Source of the DNA: Bacteroidota bacterium
Lineage (GTDB): Bacteria > Bacteroidota > Ignavibacteria > Ignavibacteriales > Melioribacteraceae
Reading direction: 5' to 3'
DNA length: 64,000 nucleotides
Assembly: GCA_018818165.1 (NCBI GenBank)
Contig: JAHISP010000026.1
Span: 54,427 to 118,426 of the forward strand
In this document: piece by piece, positions 54,701-63,677 of the stretch
Position numbering within the stretch: position 1 is the stretch's first letter
Layout of the letters: every line of letters starts with the position of its first letter
The notes under the pieces: generated by a model
The model's database searches: none
What the model was told of the DNA's origin: nothing
What the model saw: only the letters and a program-made list of their open reading frames with translations
Translations under genes and position numbers: made by a program

Positions 54701-54974
54701 AGTCAGAAGGATTATTTTGAAATATAGTTAAATTATATCCATCAAAACGCGCGAGACCATCTGCAGTAGCAAACCAAACAAATCCTTTTTGGTCTTGAAT
54801 TATTTTTGCTACGGTATTCGATGGGAGTCCGTCATCAATTCCTAGTTTATTAAACATGATATTATTGTATTGGGCAAAATTTAAGCTGGTAATTATAAAG
54901 AATGGAAGAAACAGAAAAAGTAATTTTCTGATACTTTTACAGAAATAACTATATAAGGAATAAAATATTCGCAT
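51687..54974 (-). CDS. Two-component-propeller sensor histidine kinase
   Basis: The 1095-residue membrane kinase has a signal/anchor (LLFLFLPFFIITSLNFAQ). Two seven-bladed propellers of Reg_prop repeats (about 35-720) carry the recurring wording GLPSNTVAKIIQDQKGFVWFATADGL and LWIGTxxxGLxKF. A Y_Y_Y domain covers about 730-810 (FAYKLKGFNEDWIY, IPPGEYIFQVKAANS). One transmembrane helix (about 820-845) is followed by a HisKA domain with the phospho-His in SIVAHDIKTP, and an ATPase domain with NLLSNAIKFT, VKDNGIGI and GTGLGLILC. Unlike many propeller sensors it has no fused receiver; the partner is the overlapping response regulator. Such sensors often detect extracellular sugars or other nutrients. 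It presumably controls the adjacent receptor. Confidence 0.93.
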   Translation of the reverse strand: MRIFYSLYSYFCKSIRKLLFLFLPFFIITSLNFAQYNNIMFNKLGIDDGLPSNTVAKIIQDQKGFVWFATADGLARFDGYNLTIFQNNPSDSTSISNNIIFSLYEDSSGIIWVGTVKGLNSYNPKTEKFSNYKNNLGNSGSEIISAIYEFSNSKEKYLWIGTYMSGLLKFYPDRKLFEKVDVKIDSNKILELSSIFSIKNGSENEIWISTHKNGLINYNKREKTFTQFSNSNKSYKLSENHIISIYYSKELDKLFIGTGNTGLNILDEENGTVEYLNKSSPIKNSISHNRVLTIKKIDNEIWIGTAGGGLNIFNTKTKKFQSYMIEKGNKFSISDNFITDIFQTNSGVVFISSNGNGINIYNPETKNINSIIHDQVSEVELSNDVVNCITTDESGNLWLATSKGLNKYNIKTKTNEIIEGISRELDLRELTYNTLLQSKIDKDILWIGTFREGLIKFNKKTKLLKRYNETDGLNGSTISSLLEDKHGNLWIGTAAWGMKYFDTNTEIFTDYLHDPNNINSLSSDIIQPIVLDGDSVLWVGTIKGLTKISINDLKFSRKELLKGKNTKSEIIVSLLISKFEPNILWVGTAGSGLLKFDKQNEKVEQFTVSDGLSNNMIMGTLEDVNGILWLSTNKGISKFNPNKKTFVNYSINDGLVSNEFNISSACSIGDTIMCFGGAGGVSYFNHRNMISDTSKPIVILTDLLLFNKKVEVSDSTLLQKSINYLDELILSYSDYVFSIKFTYPNFKKPLMFKFAYKLKGFNEDWIYTSALDRMATFTNIPPGEYIFQVKAANSAGIWNDDYTSLKIVITPPLWKTWWAYSIYIISFILTITLYIRWRIYNATREQKRLEVIVAERTKELNTLNENKDRFFSIVAHDIKTPIIAVLKFSKILKDQFYILTEKEKYDSISDIHDWLSISSRYLSNLLDWSRLQMGKFTYKPQNVILKTVVEDSISVLKSPAEVKEISLFSEIAENIEVFADYEMISIVLTNLLSNAIKFTNRFGKVLISAESISNKIIISVKDNGIGIKAEDINKLFDLSRKIKQKGTENEEGTGLGLILCKELILKNHGEIKAESILNEGTTIIFSLPIGNNGNK

Positions 54975-55065
54975 GGTTTAAAGATTATAAAAATTTATTT
55001 GAAAGCAAAACGATTTTGAAGAATAAAAGTGTTGAAAAGAGGTGCCGAATTACAATTACAATTTC

Positions 55066-55092
55066 AATAAAAAAGCCGCATAAAGCGGCTTT
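55066..55092 (-). terminator. Rho-independent terminator of the second cytochrome operon
   Basis: On the minus strand AAAGCCGC-TTTAT-GCGGCTTT is a perfect 8-bp hairpin followed by a T-run. It lies 20 bases after the stop of the 55112-55993 gene and ends the operon that starts near 59112. Confidence 0.88.
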
Positions 55093-55111
55093 CTATAAAT
55101 AAAACTTAAAA

Positions 55112-55993
55112 TTACATGTCAATTTTTTTATTAATATGCTTTAACTTGTCAATTAATTCACCGTTTTTATTAACAACCGTAGCATGGCAATTTGCACAAT
55201 CAATAGCAGCAAAACTCCCAAAGTGACCTTTAGGCTGAGGAGAAAGTTCACCATTTATTATTTGTCCATGGCAAGTACCACATTTAGCTTCTTCGCCAGT
55301 TGTGCTATTCCAAACTGGAGAGTAATTGTTGCCAACTATATAGTCTTCACTGTAAGCCCAATCATTGGATGATTCACTTTTAGCAAATTTAAATCCACCA
55401 TGGCAATAGGTGTTTGAGCAATCCAAATTTGTAAAATCGTAACTTGGAGTTAAACCCAAATTTTCGGAAGTTGCTAAAGCACCAAATTCCATTTTTGCTG
55501 GAGGAGGTGAGATGTGAGCGTGAACAAAGCTTTCTCCACTAACAGTTTGTTGATGGCATTCAAAACACCCAATATTTATACTTATACTATTATTGTAAAC
55601 GTGCTTGTAATGAGCGCCAACACCTTTTGAACCACTATCAGAATTACCTTCTAGATCATTTGGTGGCGCAATAAAATTTGGATCGGCAAAATTACCATGG
55701 CAAGTGTTACAAGATTCGGGACCAGAAGGTTGTGTATGGCATGTTAAACAACTAACACCAACGGTTCCACCCGTATAATTTGCAGCATGACACTCTTGGC
55801 ATTCTTCTAAATTAAAACTCCAGTCATTATTTGCAAAAACAAATTTGTGGAAATTTGGTGAAGAAGCTTTACCAAAACCTTCTGGATGATGTGTAAAATC
55901 TATTGGAGGAGTGATATCATTATTAACTTCACTACAACCAATTAAAAAAAGTAAGCTTATTAAAATAACAAATAGCATTTTTGCGAATTTCAT
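55112..55993 (-). CDS. Heptaheme c-type cytochrome lipoprotein with CxxxxCH motif
   Basis: The 293-residue exported protein has a lipoprotein signal (LISLLFLIGCSEVNND, Cys20) and seven heme motifs: CQECH, CLTCH, CNTCH, CFECH, the wide CSNTYCH, CGTCH and CANCH. The mix of CxxCH with a CxxxxCH motif next to a HGG segment is the pattern of the CxxxxCH/CxxCH outer-membrane cytochromes known from Geobacter conduit complexes. It is probably anchored to the outer membrane as the surface or periplasmic face of a conduit with the barrel protein at 57273-58541. It is the last gene of its operon. Confidence 0.9.
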   Translation of the reverse strand: MKFAKMLFVILISLLFLIGCSEVNNDITPPIDFTHHPEGFGKASSPNFHKFVFANNDWSFNLEECQECHAANYTGGTVGVSCLTCHTQPSGPESCNTCHGNFADPNFIAPPNDLEGNSDSGSKGVGAHYKHVYNNSISINIGCFECHQQTVSGESFVHAHISPPPAKMEFGALATSENLGLTPSYDFTNLDCSNTYCHGGFKFAKSESSNDWAYSEDYIVGNNYSPVWNSTTGEEAKCGTCHGQIINGELSPQPKGHFGSFAAIDCANCHATVVNKNGELIDKLKHINKKIDM

Positions 55994-56041
55994 TTTATAC
56001 CTTCAAATTCCAAATAAAAAATATTGTATTCTTTAACATCA

Positions 56042-57262
56042 TTAATCAGGGTTACTGCTATGACAATATCCACAAAAGCCTTGACCAGCAACTTGTGAAA
56101 GAGCTCCAGCATCTGTGTGACAGTTGTAGCAAACTGCTCCAAAATCACCATGCCAATTGCCTTCTTCATTTCTCATAAATCCAATTTCGTGAGTTCTAGG
56201 ATTTGTTCCTTTAATTCCGTCATTATCTGTATGACACATAATACAAGTTGGGTCAGTACCTTGAGTGTCGTGGCAAGCCGCGCATCTTTCAATATCGCGT
56301 TTTGCAAGTTCTGCATGCAATCCGCCACCACTTCCAACACCAAAAGTTGTAAAATCTGATTTTGTATGAGTAGATGGAATAAATCCTTCTTGTGCAAAAT
56401 CACCATTTCCGGCAGCATTATGGCACTCGGCACAAAATGTTTCGGTTTGGTGACAAGTAATACAATTTGAAGTTTTGCCTTTTGCATCAATTCCATGATT
56501 GTATTGATAATTTAAATCGTGAACACGAGTAATTTGTTGCTGTTTTGTGTTGTCAATATAGTTATGAGGTGAATATGGTTGATAAAAATTATCTGCACCA
56601 TTATTCTCGTTAATCATATTTGTACCAACGTGACAAGATTCGCAAAAATTGTTATCATGACACATTTGACAATTTGCATCTGCTTCCATCGATGAGAACT
56701 TATGCATATCCTTAAAACTTACTTTTTTGTGACTGTCAGGAATTAAATTTGCAGAAGAAATATGGCAGCTTTCGCAAGCAAAATTTGTTGCTTTCGCAAT
56801 TCCAGATTCTGAGTGACATTCATTACAAGTTTCCATTACAGGAAAAACTTTAGGTGACTCAAAACTAAAATCGACTTCGTTTAATCCACTATGGCATTTG
56901 GCGCAAGAAACATTCTCTTGTCCTAAGTGTGCTTTGTGGCTAAAGTAAAGATCCGCATTTTTTGCTGGAAATGGAACTTGAACGCCATCGTAATGACATG
57001 TGCTACATTCATTTTCATCTTCTACATCATGGCAATTGGCACATGTTGCCATTGTTGGAAGTAATCTTTCATTTAAATCGACACTGTTTTCAACTTTTGA
57101 GTGACAATCGGCACACATTACTTCTTGTTCACTGTGAAATTGATGAGAAAATTTAATTATATCTTTATTGGTCGAATCAACTTCACTATTAAAGGAAAAA
57201 GCTGAAAGTGATAAATAAAGCACTCCAACAATAAAAATTAGTATGTAATATTTTAATTTCAT
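56042..57262 (-). CDS. 14-heme c-type cytochrome
   Basis: The 406-residue exported protein begins with an uncleaved or cleaved hydrophobic signal (YYILIFIVGVLYLSLSAFSF). It contains 14 CxxCH motifs from CADCH near residue 50 to CGYCH at the C-terminus. The first half has cytochrome c3/c7-like spacing with FSHQFH and FSHKAHLG histidines before motifs. The second half has a less regular arrangement with a heme-poor segment (about 230-265). It likely relays electrons in the periplasm. It lies between the barrel gene (10-base gap) and the heptaheme lipoprotein gene (48-base gap). Confidence 0.92.
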   Translation of the reverse strand: MKLKYYILIFIVGVLYLSLSAFSFNSEVDSTNKDIIKFSHQFHSEQEVMCADCHSKVENSVDLNERLLPTMATCANCHDVEDENECSTCHYDGVQVPFPAKNADLYFSHKAHLGQENVSCAKCHSGLNEVDFSFESPKVFPVMETCNECHSESGIAKATNFACESCHISSANLIPDSHKKVSFKDMHKFSSMEADANCQMCHDNNFCESCHVGTNMINENNGADNFYQPYSPHNYIDNTKQQQITRVHDLNYQYNHGIDAKGKTSNCITCHQTETFCAECHNAAGNGDFAQEGFIPSTHTKSDFTTFGVGSGGGLHAELAKRDIERCAACHDTQGTDPTCIMCHTDNDGIKGTNPRTHEIGFMRNEEGNWHGDFGAVCYNCHTDAGALSQVAGQGFCGYCHSSNPD

Positions 57263-57272
57263 AATCGCTCTA

Positions 57273-58541
57273 CTATAAATTTACGTTAAACCAATAGTTT
57301 AGTTTAAACAGAATTCGAAAATCGTTTTGATAAATTTTGTTATTGAAGTATTGACCTTGCAAATCGAATGATAAAACATTCCATGGTCTAACATTAACTC
57401 CACCCAGCAAAGAAACTATATTATTTGCTTCGTCATCTGCTGATAATTTATAAGTTGTGTAACCAAGTCCAATTGATGGAGTAATAAATCCATCGAAGAA
57501 AGATTTTGCAGTGTAAATTGAAAGAGCATCTAACTCGCCAGCATACCCGAAGGTTTTTCTATAACTAACGCTACCAAATTTTGTGTTTAAACCAATAGTT
57601 GCTCTTTGAGAATTATCGTCTTTGTAAATTACATTAGCAAATTTACCAGTAATAGTAAAATTTGGATTAAATTTATAATCTACACCAGCTTCAATTTCGT
57701 GAGTATTTCCATAATTGAAAACAGCAAAAATTGAATTATATCTAATTTGTGGAGCGCGATAATTATAATATAGATTAAAACCCCAATTCTCTATTTGATC
57801 GTATCTTCCGTTTAATTCAAAACGAGAGGTTTTGTAAAAATTTAAGTCAAAATCATAACGAGTATAAATATTTAATGCATTTCTTAAATTATAAGAAACA
57901 TCTGCACTGGCATACTTAAACTGATTTGAGCTGTTTTGAATTAAGTATTTAATTGGATCATAATTTTCATCAAAACGGATGGTTTCGTAAGATTGTGTAG
58001 AATAATTTTTGTCAATATAACTCAATCCAATTCTAAAATTATCAATTGTGTTAATATCAAACTTTCCGCTAAAAACATAATTATTTGCCCAATCACTATT
58101 AATTTCCAATTTCTGATAAGCAGGAACATTTGAACCATAAAACAAATCTAACTTGTAACCATCATAATTTAGTAAAAGGTTACCACCATCATAAGTTCCA
58201 CTTGAAACATTATTAAAAAGCGAAAGACGTCCAACTTTAAAAGTAACAAGGTTGTTAAAAAGATTTCTACCTTCGAAATATAGGTTATAAAAACGCAATC
58301 TTGAATCGTCTACTAAATTATATTTTGCATCCGTTTCATAATTTAGTCTTGTTTTCAAAGCAAATTTACCATACTTAGCGTTTAGCATAAGTGACTGAAA
58401 TGTTCTTAAATAATTGTAAGATTCAGTAACATCGTGACGTTCAAAAGAATAAATGGAAGATGAAAATCTTCCATTTAAATTTTGGCTACTAATTATGGTT
58501 TGCAATAGAAAAAATAATATAACTAATAACTTCTTTTTCAT
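57273..58541 (-). CDS. Outer-membrane beta-barrel protein of the second cytochrome operon
   Basis: The 422-residue protein has a signal peptide (LLVILFFLLQTIISSQ) and, throughout, alternating amphipathic strands with aromatic girdles (for example LMLNAKYGKFALKTRLNYETD and YGNTHEIEAGVDYKFNPNFTITGKF). It ends FKLNYWFNVNL, typical of porin-like barrels. It is embedded in a four-gene cytochrome operon, 13 bases after the tetraheme gene and 10 bases before the 14-heme gene. A role as the pore of a porin-cytochrome conduit is inferred from this context. It is not clearly similar in sequence to the barrel at 35964-37577. Confidence 0.8.
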   Translation of the reverse strand: MKKKLLVILFFLLQTIISSQNLNGRFSSSIYSFERHDVTESYNYLRTFQSLMLNAKYGKFALKTRLNYETDAKYNLVDDSRLRFYNLYFEGRNLFNNLVTFKVGRLSLFNNVSSGTYDGGNLLLNYDGYKLDLFYGSNVPAYQKLEINSDWANNYVFSGKFDINTIDNFRIGLSYIDKNYSTQSYETIRFDENYDPIKYLIQNSSNQFKYASADVSYNLRNALNIYTRYDFDLNFYKTSRFELNGRYDQIENWGFNLYYNYRAPQIRYNSIFAVFNYGNTHEIEAGVDYKFNPNFTITGKFANVIYKDDNSQRATIGLNTKFGSVSYRKTFGYAGELDALSIYTAKSFFDGFITPSIGLGYTTYKLSADDEANNIVSLLGGVNVRPWNVLSFDLQGQYFNNKIYQNDFRILFKLNYWFNVNL

Positions 58542-58554
58542 AATTTAAGTCACC

Positions 58555-59112
58555 TTATTTTTTAGGTACTGGATGTTTAATTTTGTCCCAACTTTTTGCA
58601 AAATCGAAACTTTTGAAAGTTGGACTGTTTGAATTATGGCAAGTTTCACAAAATGCTTTAATTGCAGCTTCGTCTTTAAATTCGGTTAATCCATTAGCAA
58701 CAGATGCGGCATGGTCTTCCATAATTTTTTTAGCTTTGTATTCACTGCCAGCACCATGACAAGTTTCACATTGAACGCCATCTTCAATTTTGAAGCCTTT
58801 ATCTAACATTTTAGCATCTAAATCAGCACCAGTTACATGGCATTTTAAACATTCTGGAGTTTCAGCTGCTTTAGTTTTAAATCCCTTTTCTGCAGCTATT
58901 TTGTCAGCTTCAGCAGTCTGAAGAGTTTTGAAAGCTTGAGAGTGTTTACTTCCTTCCCAAATTTTTAACTGTTTTCCACCATCGTCTTTTTTATGGCACA
59001 TCCCACATTTTTTTGCGCCAATATAAGTGCTTTTACCTTGTGCTAAAATTGTAGAAAATGTAAAGATTGAAATGATAAAAAGAATGAGGCTTGATGTGGC
59101 TATTTTTTTCAT
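58555..59112 (-). CDS. Tetraheme cytochrome c554-like protein
   Basis: The 185-residue exported protein has a signal peptide (LILFIISIFTFSTILAQG) and four CxxCH motifs (CGMCH, CLKCH, CETCH, CETCH). The opening STYIGAKKCGMCHKK and IWEGSKHSQAFKTLQT, together with DGVQCETCHGAGSEY, are the pattern of the cytochrome c554 family. Members pass electrons in the periplasm. It is the first gene of the operon running to 55112 and is divergent from sdhC with a 452-base gap. Confidence 0.92.
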   Translation of the reverse strand: MKKIATSSLILFIISIFTFSTILAQGKSTYIGAKKCGMCHKKDDGGKQLKIWEGSKHSQAFKTLQTAEADKIAAEKGFKTKAAETPECLKCHVTGADLDAKMLDKGFKIEDGVQCETCHGAGSEYKAKKIMEDHAASVANGLTEFKDEAAIKAFCETCHNSNSPTFKSFDFAKSWDKIKHPVPKK

Positions 59113-59564
59113 TTTTACTCCTATAGTTATTTTATGAAAATTATGGACATTTATTTGTACTAAATCTATAAAAAATTTTCCACCAACTTACTAACCAACT
59201 ATATAATGATAGGTATTTATACTTTCTAATTAATGAATTAAAATTATACTAAAATAAAATAACTGTTACTAAAATAAAATTATGACACTAATTTATAAAA
59301 TAGCTCTCATCTGTCCAAAATAATTTTAAATAATAAGGAATTCTAAAAAATTTTTAATTATTGGTATTAAGCAACTTGTTTTATACATATGGCAAACGAA
59401 ATGTTTTGTGTTTAATTGCATTTTAATTTAATTTCACATTATAAAATATTTTTATCTAAAATTTACATTAATTATCTTTTTATGAATTTAACAACTCGCA
59501 ATAATTTATCAAGTTTAATTTCATCAATAAGCAATATTTTACACTTAACTAAGGAGGAAAATTT
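59113..59564. other. 452-base divergent promoter region
   Basis: No gene is seen in this very AT-rich gap between the tetraheme cytochrome and sdhC. It contains a 14-bp direct repeat TACTAAAATAAAAT at 59247-59260 and 59267-59280 (20-bp period, about two helical turns), which could be a regulator site. A strong ribosome binding site for sdhC lies at its right end. Promoters for both directions must lie here, but none could be assigned with confidence. Confidence 0.4.
59551..59557 (+). promoter_or_regulatory. Strong ribosome binding site of sdhC
   Basis: AAGGAGG lies seven bases before the sdhC ATG at 59565. It is a full anti-16S match, notable because many genes in this window, like many Bacteroidota genes, have only weak purine-rich leaders. 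Confidence 0.8.
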
Positions 59565-60230
59565 ATGAGTTGGCTTTCAAAAAGCTTAAGTTCTTCCATT
59601 GGTAAAAAAATTATAATGGCAATAACTGGATTGAGTTTAATACTTTTTCTAACAGTTCATTTCATTAATAATATGTTTTTATTCTTTGGGAAAGAAGGGT
59701 TTGACATGCTCGTCAGCAGTCTTGATGCAGTTAAACCAATTGTCCGAGTTGCAGAATCGATGCTAGTAATACTATTTGGTTTTCATATTTATAATGGAAT
59801 TAAACTTTGGTGGGAAAACCGCCAAGCTAATCCAGAAAAATATGCTGTTAATGCTGCAAAAGAAAATTCTACTTTCTTTTCAAGGACTATGCCTTATACT
59901 GGAGGAATAATTCTTGTTTTCTTGATTTTACATCTAGCCTCTTTATGGGTTAAATTTAATTTTGGAATGGAAGGAACTCATCATTATTATGATGTAGTTG
60001 CTGCCACTTTTCAATCCTTACCAGTTGCTATTTTTTATGTGTTTGTAATGCTAGTGTTAGGATTTCATCTTAATCATGGCTTCCAATCAGCATTTCAGAC
60101 ATTTGGATGGCATCATAAAAAATACACTCCACTTGTTGAATTTATTGGAACTGCTTATGCGGTAGTTTTCGCAATAGGTTTTTCTGCAATTCCAATCTAT
60201 TTTTTCATTCGTTCAATGGGAGGTAACTAA
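59565..60230 (+). CDS. sdhC: Succinate dehydrogenase/fumarate reductase cytochrome b subunit
   Basis: The 221-residue inner-membrane subunit has five hydrophobic helices and His residues placed for two b hemes ([35 protein letters not shown]). This is the single-polypeptide, five-helix anchor of type B succinate:quinone oxidoreductases (as in Bacillus, Wolinella and Bacteroidota), so no sdhD is expected. It anchors SdhAB and exchanges electrons with (mena)quinone. Its stop overlaps the sdhA start as TAATG. Confidence 0.93.
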   Translation: MSWLSKSLSSSIGKKIIMAITGLSLILFLTVHFINNMFLFFGKEGFDMLVSSLDAVKPIVRVAESMLVILFGFHIYNGIKLWWENRQANPEKYAVNAAKENSTFFSRTMPYTGGIILVFLILHLASLWVKFNFGMEGTHHYYDVVAATFQSLPVAIFYVFVMLVLGFHLNHGFQSAFQTFGWHHKKYTPLVEFIGTAYAVVFAIGFSAIPIYFFIRSMGGN

Positions 60231-62140
60231 TGATGAATCTTGATTCTAAAGTTCCAAAAGGGAATTTATCAGAAAAATGGACAAACCATAAATTTAATAT
60301 GAAATTGGTTAATCCAGCAAATAAAAGGAAATATGACGTAATTGTTGTTGGTACTGGTCTTGCCGGTGCTGGAGCAGCAGCTACACTTGGAGAACTTGGT
60401 TATAAAGTTAAAGCGTTTACTTATCACGATTCAAGTAGACGTGCCCACTCTATTGCTGCTCAAGGTGGAATAAACGCTGCAAAAGATTATCAAAATGATG
60501 GTGATTCTGTTTATAGATTATTTTACGATACAATTAAAGGCGGCGATTTCCGTTCCCGTGAAGCAAACACGTTTCGTTTAGCCGAAGTTAGCAATAACAT
60601 TATTGATCAGTGCGTGGCACAAGGAGTTCCTTTTGCTCGTGAATATGGTGGAACTCTTGCTAACCGTTCTTTTGGCGGTGCTCAAGTTTCCAGAACATTT
60701 TATGCACGTGGAGAAACAGGACAACAATTATTACTTGGTGCTTATAGTTCTTTAAATAGACAAATTAAACTAGGTAACGTTGAAATGTATCATCGCCGCG
60801 AGATGCTTGATCTTGTAATTGTTGATGGAAAAGCAAAAGGTATTACTGTTCGTAATTTAATTACTGGCGAAGTTGAAAGCTATGCAGCTCAAGCAGTTGT
60901 TCTTGCAACAGGTGGTTATTCAAATGTATTTTTCCTTTCAACAAGTGCTATGATGTCAAACGCGACAGCAGCTTGGCGCGCGCACAAAAAAGGAGCAGCA
61001 TTTGCAAATCCATGTTTTACTCAAATTCATCCAACATGCTTACCTCAGCACGGCGAAGGTCAATCAAAATTGGTGTTAATGAGCGAAAGCTTAAGAAACG
61101 ATGGAAGAATATGGGTGCCAAATATTGTTGGCGAAAAAAGACCAGTAAATGAAATTCCAGAAAGCGACAGAGATTATTATCTTGAAAGAAGATATCCTTC
61201 TTTTGGAAATTTAGCTCCACGTGATATTTCATCACGAAGCGCAAAATATGCATGCGATGAAGGCAAAGGAGTAAATGGCGGTCGTTCAGTTTATTTAGAT
61301 TTTGCTGATGCAATTAAACGAATTGGCGAACCTGCAGTTCGTGAAAAATATGGTAACTTATTTGAGATGTACGAAAATATTACTGCTGAAAATCCATATA
61401 AAGTTCCAATGCAAATTTATCCTGCCCCTCACTATACAATGGGTGGTTTGTGGGTAGATTATAATTTGATGAGTTCAATTCCAGGTCTTTTTGTTGCTGG
61501 TGAAGCCAACTTCTCTGACCATGGTGCAAACAGACTTGGGGCTAGTGCGCTAATGCAAGGTTTAGCCGATGGATATTTTGTAATTCCTTATACAGTAGGA
61601 AATTATTTTGGAAGTGAAAAACCAGAAAAAGTTGACGTAAAAGGTACAGAATTTAATGCTGCAAAAGAATCTGTTAATGAAAGTTCAAATAAACTACTTT
61701 CAATTAATGGAAAGCAAACAGTTGATGATATTCACAGAAAACTTGGCGATTTATTAATTGATAAAGTTGGAATGTCTCGCGATGAAGCTGGTCTTAAAGA
61801 AGTAATTACAAAAATTAGCGATTTAAGAGATGAGTTTTGGAACGATGTAAAAGTAGTTGGAAAATCAGAAGACATTAATTTAAATCTTGAAAGAGCTGGA
61901 AGAGTTGCTGACTTTTTAGAACTAGGTGAGTTGATGGCTGTTGATGCACTAAATAGAGATGAATCTTGCGGTGCACATTTCCGCGAAGAGCATCAAACAT
62001 CAGAAGGTGAAGCTATTCGTAACGATGATGAATTTGCATACGTTGCTGCTTGGGAATTTGAGAAAGCAGGTAAATGGAAACTTCACAAAGAAAACCTTGA
62101 ATTTGAATCTGTTGAATTAGCTACAAGGAGTTATAAATAA
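60230..62140 (+). CDS. sdhA: Succinate dehydrogenase/fumarate reductase flavoprotein subunit
   Basis: The 636-residue subunit oxidises succinate (or reduces fumarate) at the cytoplasmic face. It has the FAD-binding motif [19 protein letters not shown], the flavin-linking His region [16 protein letters not shown], substrate-site segments ([29 protein letters not shown]) and the second FAD contact [14 protein letters not shown]. The length and insertions match type B enzymes. A second ATG at 60233 is equally possible as start. The stop overlaps sdhB as TAATG, giving a coupled sdhCAB unit. Confidence 0.95.
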   Translation: MMNLDSKVPKGNLSEKWTNHKFNMKLVNPANKRKYDVIVVGTGLAGAGAAATLGELGYKVKAFTYHDSSRRAHSIAAQGGINAAKDYQNDGDSVYRLFYDTIKGGDFRSREANTFRLAEVSNNIIDQCVAQGVPFAREYGGTLANRSFGGAQVSRTFYARGETGQQLLLGAYSSLNRQIKLGNVEMYHRREMLDLVIVDGKAKGITVRNLITGEVESYAAQAVVLATGGYSNVFFLSTSAMMSNATAAWRAHKKGAAFANPCFTQIHPTCLPQHGEGQSKLVLMSESLRNDGRIWVPNIVGEKRPVNEIPESDRDYYLERRYPSFGNLAPRDISSRSAKYACDEGKGVNGGRSVYLDFADAIKRIGEPAVREKYGNLFEMYENITAENPYKVPMQIYPAPHYTMGGLWVDYNLMSSIPGLFVAGEANFSDHGANRLGASALMQGLADGYFVIPYTVGNYFGSEKPEKVDVKGTEFNAAKESVNESSNKLLSINGKQTVDDIHRKLGDLLIDKVGMSRDEAGLKEVITKISDLRDEFWNDVKVVGKSEDINLNLERAGRVADFLELGELMAVDALNRDESCGAHFREEHQTSEGEAIRNDDEFAYVAAWEFEKAGKWKLHKENLEFESVELATRSYK

Positions 62141-62904
62141 TGAAAGAGACAAAAATTAATTTGACCCTTAAAGTTTGGCGACAAGAATCAGCTAAATCAA
62201 AAGGCAATTTTGAAGAATTCAAAGTTGCTGTTTCACCACATTCTTCTATTCTTGAAATGTTTGATGAATTAAACAATAGATTGGAACTAGAAGGCAAAAT
62301 ACCTATTGCGTTTGAAAGTGATTGTCGTGAAGGTATTTGTGGCACTTGTGGTTTGGTTATTAATGGTCATCCTCACGGTGAAAAAAAGAAAACAGCAACA
62401 TGTCAAATGCATATGCGTTCGTTTAAGGAAGGTGAAACAATTTATATTGAACCTTTTAGAGCTAAAGCGTTTCCAATTTTACGCGATCTAATGGTTGATA
62501 GATCAGGACTTGATAAAATTCAACAAGCTGGTGGATATGCTTCTTTCAATACTGGAAGTGCTCCTGATGCAAATGCAATTTTAATTTCAAAGGAAACTGC
62601 ATCACTTGCATTGGACGCTGCTGAGTGTATCGGTTGTGGAGCTTGCGTTGCAGCATGTAAAAACTCTTCTGCTATGCTATTTGTTTCTGCAAAAGTGTCA
62701 CAATTTGCATTGTTACCACAAGGACAGCCAGAGCGTTATGAGCGAGTTCAAAATATGGTTATTGCCCATGATGAATCTGGTTTTGGAAGTTGCACTAACA
62801 CCTACGCATGCGAAGCAGAATGCCCTAAAGGAATTTCAATTAGTAATATTGCAAGAATGAATCGTGATTATTTTGTTTCTAATCTGAAATTGCAAAATGT
62901 ATAG
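62140..62904 (+). CDS. sdhB: Succinate dehydrogenase/fumarate reductase iron-sulfur subunit
   Basis: The 254-residue subunit carries electrons from FAD to the anchor hemes. A 2Fe-2S domain shows SDCREGICGTCGLV and TCQMHM. The C-terminal domain shows CIGCGACVAACKNSS and CTNTYACEAECPKGIS, supplying ligands for the 4Fe-4S and 3Fe-4S clusters. It is the last gene of the operon. A terminator follows, and a decayed copy of its last roughly 100 bases lies about 0.8 kb downstream. Confidence 0.94.
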   Translation: MKETKINLTLKVWRQESAKSKGNFEEFKVAVSPHSSILEMFDELNNRLELEGKIPIAFESDCREGICGTCGLVINGHPHGEKKKTATCQMHMRSFKEGETIYIEPFRAKAFPILRDLMVDRSGLDKIQQAGGYASFNTGSAPDANAILISKETASLALDAAECIGCGACVAACKNSSAMLFVSAKVSQFALLPQGQPERYERVQNMVIAHDESGFGSCTNTYACEAECPKGISISNIARMNRDYFVSNLKLQNV

Positions 62905-62934
62905 ATAACAAATAATTGCTCAAATATGATAAAT

Positions 62935-62972
62935 AAAGTCCAATTCCGTTTATTTGGGATTGGACTTTTTTT
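62935..62972 (+). terminator. Rho-independent terminator of sdhCAB
   Basis: AAAGTCCAATTCC and GGGATTGGACTTT pair over about 12 bp with one wobble or mismatch, and a T-run follows on the plus strand. It starts 30 bases after the sdhB stop. Confidence 0.85.
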
Positions 62973-63127
62973 ATTCAAATTAAATTTTCTTATCGTTATA
63001 TTTAGAATATGCTTTTCAAAAAGAAAACATGGAAAAAGTAAAAGTATTTTATTAAAGAACACATAAATAAGGTCGTTTGTGATTTAAGTTATAAATGATA
63101 TAGCTAACTAGAATAGGCGATAACTAT

Positions 63128-63376
63128 ATGCAACATATTATGAACAAAAATGAAATAGTAAGTGAAATAAGAAAACTCAATGTAGTTGAAAGGCTTAATA
63201 TCGTTACAGATATATGGGATGAGATAAAAGAATCTCAAGAATTAGAAATGATTTCAGAGGATGATAAAAGAATTCTCTTAAATAGACTTGCAAATTACAG
63301 GGCAAATCCAAGTTCCGCAACTGACTGGTTAAATTTGAAACAAGAAATTTATGACAGATATGACGAACAAAGTTAG
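63128..63376 (+). CDS. Addiction-module antitoxin (TIGR02574-like)
   Basis: The 82-residue protein resembles the short antitoxins paired with RelE/ParE toxins: KNEIVSEIRKLNVVERLNIVTDIWDEIKES, a central EDDKRILLNRLANYRANP, and the C-terminal WLNLKQEIYDRYD. The last two segments match the typical D..R..EL..R...Y...P and ...W...K..I pattern. An internal ATG at 63140 is an alternative start. It overlaps the toxin gene by 26 bases. The pair sits between sdhB and its decayed 3' copy, suggesting an insertion. Confidence 0.8.
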   Translation: MQHIMNKNEIVSEIRKLNVVERLNIVTDIWDEIKESQELEMISEDDKRILLNRLANYRANPSSATDWLNLKQEIYDRYDEQS

Positions 63377-63644
63377 GTTTGCAAAAGAGGCGACTATTGA
63401 ATTCCGTGAATCCGTAAACTTTTATGAGTTAAAAGCAAAAGGTCTCGGTTTAAAATTAACAGATGAGATTGACAGTACTATTGAAAGAATTAAGCTCAAT
63501 TTTGATTTATACCCAAGAGTTGTAGAAAATATAAGGAAAATACAAGTAAACAAATTTCCATATTCGTTGTTTTACGAAATTGAAAGGGATACTCTTATTA
63601 TTCTTAGAATATTTCATAACAAAAGAAAACCTATAAATTGGTAA
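63351..63644 (+). CDS. RelE/ParE-family toxin
   Basis: The 97-residue protein has the RelE/ParE fold pattern: VRFAKEATIEFRESVNFYELKAKGLGLKLTDEI, then YPRVVENIRKIQVNKFPYSLFYEIERDTLIILRIFHNKRKP. The Arg and Lys residues in the last strands and the FPYSLFYEI core are typical of the ParE-like branch, members of which poison gyrase or the ribosome; the target cannot be told here. A second ATG at 63360 is an equally good start. Translation is coupled to the antitoxin by the overlap. Confidence 0.85.
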   Translation: MTDMTNKVRFAKEATIEFRESVNFYELKAKGLGLKLTDEIDSTIERIKLNFDLYPRVVENIRKIQVNKFPYSLFYEIERDTLIILRIFHNKRKPINW

Positions 63645-63677
63645 TTTATTGTTTTAAGTGCCAATGATACTATAGAA

